The notes under the pieces: generated by a model
Databases searched by the model: none
Seen by the model: only the letters and a program-made list of their open reading frames with translations
What the model was told of the DNA's origin: nothing
Program-made: the position numbers and the translations under genes
Part shown: positions 33,653 through 36,711 of the stretch, in pieces
How the letters are laid out: every line of letters begins with the position of its first letter
Position numbering within the stretch: the stretch's first letter is position 1
Assembly (NCBI GenBank): GCA_018001935.1
Contig: JAGNHB010000057.1
Coordinates: 1-36,711 of the forward strand
Direction of reading: 5' to 3'
DNA length: 36,711 bases
Origin: Acidobacteriota bacterium
GTDB taxonomy: Bacteria > Acidobacteriota > JAAYUB01

Positions 33653-33676
33653 GCTGAAGGCTGACAGCCTTCAGCC
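33652..33676. terminator. Perfect hairpin between convergent genes
   Basis: An 11-bp perfect stem (GGCTGAAGGCT with its complement) and loop GAC start at the last base of the SGNH stop codon and end 4 nt before the end of the convergent LVIVD gene. There is no T run, so it may act as an RNA 3'-end stabiliser or a two-way terminator. Confidence 0.55.
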
Positions 33677-33679
33677 GCT

Positions 33680-35686
33680 TCAAGTCGTCACGTTCAGAAC
33701 CACCTCCACCAGGTCGAGGGCGTCCACCCGGCCGTCCTGGTTGACGTCCGCGCAGTCCGCCCCGCAGGGCAGGGCGAGGAGGTTCTGGCAGAGGCGGGCG
33801 GCCAGGAGGGCGACGTCCAGGGCGTTCACCGCGTTGTCCTGGTTGAGGTCGGCGGCGTTGCGAAGGCGGTGGATGTAAAACCGGCCGGCGAGACCGTCGG
33901 TGGTGTAGACGTAGGGCAGGGCCGTCTCGATCCGATCGACGAAGTTGGGCATCGGCGTGCGGTTGACCTGCACCGGGTGGGCGGGGTCCTTGATGTCGAA
34001 GATGGACACCCCGGTCTCGCCGTCGGCGACGAAGACGTAGAAGCCCTGGTTCCGGCAGCCGTAGGGCATCCCGTCGTCGTCGAAGGACGTGATCATCGCG
34101 GGCGCCGCGGGGTTGGCGATGTCGACGGAGTTCATGTCGTATGTCCTGGCCACGAAGAGGAACTGCCCTTTCACCGCCACGTCCCAGGCGCCGGCCAGAC
34201 CGGGGATGCTGGCGATCTCCGCCGGGGCCGTGGGGGTGCTCACGTCGAGGACCCTCAGCCCGCCGCCGTCGTCGGCCAGGTAAACCCGGCCCGCGCTCAC
34301 GACGAGGTTCCGGGCGGTCCCCGGGGTATCGACGTTCCCCACCGCCACCGGGTTGGCGGGATCGGCGACGTTGAACACCCGGAGCCCGGCATCCCCGTCG
34401 GCCACGAAGGCGAAATTGCCGTCCACCCGGACCCCCCGGGCGGTCCCCGGGGTGTCGGCGGTGCCCCGGAGCACGGGGGCCGCGGGGTTGGTCACGTCGA
34501 TCACCCGGAGGCCTTGGCTTCCCCAGGCGACGTAGACGGTGTTGCCAGCGAGGTCCAGGCCCTGGCCGTTGCCGGAGGCATTGAGCGAGGTCACGCGGGT
34601 GGGGGCGGCGGGGTTGGAAATGTTCAGGACGTTGAGCCCTTCGTAGGAGTCGAGGACGTAGGCGTAGTCTCCGGAGACTTTCAGGTCGGTCAAATTTCCC
34701 GACTCGTCGAAGAGGCCCAGCAGGCTGGGGGCGGCCGGGTTCGCCACCGAGACCAGGTAGAGGCCGCCGCTGGTGTCCGACACGTAGGCCCGGTTGCCGG
34801 CCACGAAGACCCCGCGGGCGTAGTTGGAGGTATTGTAAACACCGACACGCGTAGGGGACGCGGGCGTCGAGACGTTCACGATGTCCAGCCCGACCTCCTG
34901 GGCGGCAACATAGGCCAGGTTGCCGACGACGAAGACGTCCATCGGTCCGCTTCCCGTACCGGTGTAGGCGCCGGCAAAAACCGGGGCGGACGGATTGCCC
35001 ACGTTGATGATCTGGAGGCCGCCGCCGGTGTCCGCCACGAAGGCGAGGTCGCCGCTCACGTCCACTTTCCGGGCTGCCCCGGGGGTGTTGAAGGCGCCGA
35101 GGCGTTGGGGGGATGCCGGGTTGCTCAGGTCGACCACCTCCAGCCCCTGGGCCATCACCGCCAAATAGGCGGTGTTTCCCGCCACCTTGATGCCGGCGCA
35201 CTCGTCCGTGGACGCGTAGGAGCCGACCTGCACCGGAGCGGCCGGATTCGAGGCGTCAAGGACCCGGATGCCGTTGGACACGGCCAGGTAGACCGTGGTC
35301 CCGGAGACGTTCAGATCGTAGGCCCGGTAGGGGGCGGTGGCGAACCGGCCCAGGTAACGGGGGGTCGTCGCTTCGGAGAGGTCGAAGATGACGAGGCCTC
35401 CCTCTTCGTCGGCCGCGTAGAGGCGGCCTCCCGACACGGCCACCCGGAGGGCCTGATCGGGCGTGTCCGCCGTGCCCACCCGGAAAATGTTGGAAGGGTC
35501 GGAGATGTCCAGAACGTCGATCCCGGCCCCGTTCGCCGCACAGTAGGCATACTTCGCGAACACGACGACGTGGCGGTACTGTCCGGTTCCCCACACGCCG
35601 ACCGGGTCGAGACGGAAGTGGTCGCCTGCGGGGGTGAGGGCGGTGAAAGCCAAAAACGCGAGGGCAAGGACGATGGGTTTGCGCAT
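33680..35686 (-). CDS. Exported LVIVD-repeat protein with C-terminal dockerin
   Basis: A 668-residue protein with a signal peptide (MRKPIVLALAFLAFTALTPAG). About a dozen repeats of 42-45 residues follow, of the LVIVD type (VSGDLAFVADTGGGLQIINV, then NPSAPVFAGAY), predicted to form a beta-propeller. The last 60 residues are a type I dockerin with two calcium-loop repeats, DLNQDNAVNALD and DVNQDGRVDALD. Dockerins plug proteins into cohesin-bearing scaffolds or other surface partners; no cohesin is in view. GGAGG lies 7 nt before the ATG at 35686; the frame is open upstream into a repeat element, which is not coding. Confidence 0.88.
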   Translation of the reverse strand: MRKPIVLALAFLAFTALTPAGDHFRLDPVGVWGTGQYRHVVVFAKYAYCAANGAGIDVLDISDPSNIFRVGTADTPDQALRVAVSGGRLYAADEEGGLVIFDLSEATTPRYLGRFATAPYRAYDLNVSGTTVYLAVSNGIRVLDASNPAAPVQVGSYASTDECAGIKVAGNTAYLAVMAQGLEVVDLSNPASPQRLGAFNTPGAARKVDVSGDLAFVADTGGGLQIINVGNPSAPVFAGAYTGTGSGPMDVFVVGNLAYVAAQEVGLDIVNVSTPASPTRVGVYNTSNYARGVFVAGNRAYVSDTSGGLYLVSVANPAAPSLLGLFDESGNLTDLKVSGDYAYVLDSYEGLNVLNISNPAAPTRVTSLNASGNGQGLDLAGNTVYVAWGSQGLRVIDVTNPAAPVLRGTADTPGTARGVRVDGNFAFVADGDAGLRVFNVADPANPVAVGNVDTPGTARNLVVSAGRVYLADDGGGLRVLDVSTPTAPAEIASIPGLAGAWDVAVKGQFLFVARTYDMNSVDIANPAAPAMITSFDDDGMPYGCRNQGFYVFVADGETGVSIFDIKDPAHPVQVNRTPMPNFVDRIETALPYVYTTDGLAGRFYIHRLRNAADLNQDNAVNALDVALLAARLCQNLLALPCGADCADVNQDGRVDALDLVEVVLNVTT

Positions 35687-35730
35687 CGAGGGCCTCCGGG
35701 TTGATTTGTCGGCGTTGCGGACCGAAAACT

Positions 35731-35830
35731 GACGGGTTCGCAAAAAGTCGGAAGACGGACGGGAAAATGTCTGTAAAGCCTTTGTTTGAGCCATCACCCG
35801 GAGGGTGATGGTACTTTTTGCGACCGCGTC
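35731..35830 (-). mobile_element. 100-bp element with terminal inverted repeats, copy B
   Basis: The best-formed copy: TCGCAAAAAGT (35738-35748) and ACTTTTTGCGA (35813-35823) are perfect inverted repeats, extendable to 16 of 18 matches at the ends (GACG...CGTC). The central hairpin is at 35791-35811. It starts 44 nt upstream of the LVIVD gene start. Confidence 0.78.
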
Positions 35831-35835
35831 AAAAC

Positions 35836-35936
35836 CAACTTCCCCGCAAAAGTGCCATCGCTCTCCGGACGATGGCTCAACCCAAAGTTCTACAGACGCG
35901 TTCCCCCTTCGGTTTCCAGCTTTTTGCGAGATCGTC
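35836..35936 (+). mobile_element. 100-bp element with terminal inverted repeats, copy C
   Basis: The left repeat is degenerate (CCCGCAAAAGT, 35843-35853); the right repeat is GCTTTTTGCGA (35919-35929). The central hairpin (35855-35875) reads CCATCG / CGATGG where copies A and B have CCATCA / TGATGG, a compensatory pair change. It is separated by only 5 nt from copy B in opposite orientation. Confidence 0.7.
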
Positions 35937-36121
35937 GAAGCTGGATGTTACGGGATAGCCGTCCGCATTTCAACCCGAAAATACACCGGGGTGTGAAAGG
36001 GCGCCCGCCCGCCCCGACGGGAATTCTTCCGGGAGACCTTTCGTCTGGCTTGGAAAAACCGGAAGCGAGCCACGGGTGAACGCGGACCACACTGATACGG
36101 GTGGTGAACGCGGAATCACCG

Positions 36122-36178
36122 GAACCGCAAAAACCGCAGAAACCGCAGAAACCACAGAAACCACAGAAACCGCAGAAA
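36122..36178. repeat. 9-base tandem array (AAACCGCAG)
   Basis: About six units of AAACCGCAG/AAACCACAG. Confidence 0.8.
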
Positions 36179-36274
36179 AGCGGAAGACATAGAAAGCGCG
36201 GAAAACACGGGAAAAAGGGAAACGCGGAGGACGCGGAACAAAGGAAAAAAACAGGATTCGTCGTACTTTTCGCC

Positions 36275-36320
36275 CGTCCTTTTGGTCCTTTGGGTCCCTA
36301 TGGTCCCTTCGTCCTTTCGC
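36275..36320. repeat. GGTCCTTT-type degenerate repeat
   Basis: Several GTCCTTT/GGTCCCT units, closely like the right arm of the repeat at 5560-5611. Confidence 0.65.
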
Positions 36321-36392
36321 GCCCCAGTGTTCATCCGGGGTTCTCTTCCGGTTTGTCCGGGATGGGCCGTGGGGGGGAGGGCGGGGGGCGTC

Positions 36393-36518
36393 GATACCGA
36401 TTGCGATACCGATTGCGATACTGATTGCGATACCGATTGCGATACCGATTGCGATGCCGATTGCGATGCCGATTGCGATACCGATTGCGATACCGATTGC
36501 GATACCGATACCGATACA
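36393..36518. repeat. Long hexanucleotide array (locus 4)
   Basis: About ten 12-base units of GATACCGATTGC, with GATGCC variants, followed by GATACC units. It is the longest of the four GATNNC arrays. An open frame across it would give an Asp-Thr-Asp-Cys polymer and is not considered a gene. Confidence 0.9.
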
Positions 36519-36604
36519 GGTTACGAGATCAAACGTGGGGGGAGATACTCCGGACCTTCAGCCTAACAGCCTTCAGCCTAAACCCAATACTGCTCACTTT
36601 GTGC

Positions 36605-36631
36605 TTGACTACTGCATAGAAATCTTATATT
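36605..36631 (+). promoter_or_regulatory. Promoter candidate for the right-edge gene
   Basis: TTGACT (36605-36610) and TATATT (36626-36631) are separated by a short 15-nt spacer, in an AT-rich leader. Confidence 0.45.
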
Positions 36632-36664
36632 CTTTCCGTGGATACTACGGAAAGGATGTGAGAT

Positions 36665-36711
36665 ATGCCAAAATCCGATGCAGTTCTTCCAGGAGGCACC
36701 CGCATAACGGA
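36665..36711 (+). CDS. Start of a protein gene cut by window edge
   Basis: An ATG at 36665 opens a frame encoding MPKSDAVLPGGTRIT up to the window end, preceded by GGAAAGGATGTGAG and a promoter candidate. Fifteen residues are too few to identify. The start vaguely recalls some transposase N-termini, but this cannot be judged here. Confidence 0.5.
   Translation, partial: MPKSDAVLPGGTRIT

Larger units (their letters stand above)
35687..36664. other. 978-nt gene-free repeat region
   Basis: In order: two copies of the 100-bp element in opposite orientation (35731-35830 and 35836-35936), unassigned sequence, a 9-base array (36122-36178), a GGTCCTTT-type stretch (36275-36320) like that at 5560-5611, the long GATNNC array (36393-36518) and the promoter and leader of the last gene. 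No credible gene was found. Confidence 0.7.

Noticed and set aside
35687..35797. Upstream extension of the LVIVD frame into the repeat element
   Set aside because: The added residues come from the 100-bp element, and the signal peptide starts at 35686 with a good ribosome site.
36282..36566. Open frame encoding an Asp-Thr/Asp-Cys polymer over the hexamer array
   Set aside because: The composition follows from the 6-base repeat in frame. No ribosome site or conserved protein features are visible, and similar frames appear at all array loci.
36665..36711. Transposase start at the right edge
   Set aside because: Only 15 codons are visible and the resemblance to transposase N-termini is vague, so no such call is made.

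Overview
The window is about 36.7 kb of GC-rich bacterial DNA, with AT-richer islands near 22.0-24.0 kb and inside 14.58-14.77 kb. Exported proteins dominate: outer-membrane barrels, a lipoprotein, beta-propeller and beta-helix proteins, a dockerin protein and a secreted metalloprotease. Together with MurA they point to a Gram-negative cell. A glycyl radical enzyme with its radical-SAM activase points to anaerobic metabolism. The style of the exported proteins and the repeat-filled gaps would suit an Acidobacteriota-like lineage, but there is no rRNA or other decisive marker, so this is inference only.

Layout. 1-1.6 kb: a partial two-FHA-domain protein (minus) divergent from a SixA-type phosphohistidine phosphatase. 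1.7-5.4 kb: a glycyl-radical activase and a trans-4-hydroxy-L-proline dehydratase (HypD-like), separated by a large inverted hexanucleotide repeat. 5.6-8.1 kb: MurA with Asp in place of the catalytic Cys (minus), divergent from a homoserine dehydrogenase. 8.1-8.8 kb: a gene-free repeat region. 8.8-13.6 kb: a MarC-family membrane protein (minus), D-aminoacyl-tRNA deacylase, an exported beta-helix protein, a YciO-type protein and an orphan sensor histidine kinase. 13.7-15.05 kb: two related outer-membrane barrel genes, each with its own promoter, ribosome site and terminator. 15.2-19.2 kb: a Cof-type HAD phosphatase, MutL and a lipoprotein. 19.2-22.0 kb: a Tudor-like plus beta-flower repeat protein, then an ECF sigma factor with a membrane-bound zinc-finger anti-sigma-like protein. 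22.2-27.3 kb: two paralogous exported proteins sharing a module of about 440 residues, one alone and AT-rich, the other GC-rich and fused to a 13-repeat Asp-box propeller. 27.6-30.4 kb: an M36-like metalloprotease, divergent, with a CRP-type palindrome in the shared upstream region. 30.5-35.7 kb: an EamA transporter, an SGNH hydrolase with FG-GAP repeats and an LVIVD-repeat dockerin protein. 35.7-36.66 kb: nearly 1 kb of repeats, then the start of a gene cut by the window edge.

The most unusual content is non-coding. Four copies of an element of about 100 bp carry terminal inverted repeats of TCGCAAAAAGT type and a central hairpin with a compensatory base-pair change. They look like a non-autonomous mobile element (MITE- or REP-like). 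Separately, arrays of a GATNNC hexamer lie at four loci. At three of them the array begins 16-27 nt after a stop codon, always in the same orientation relative to that gene. Other arrays with 7- and 9-base units fill several remaining gaps.

No CRISPR array, rRNA, tRNA, recognisable transposase or phage gene was seen.
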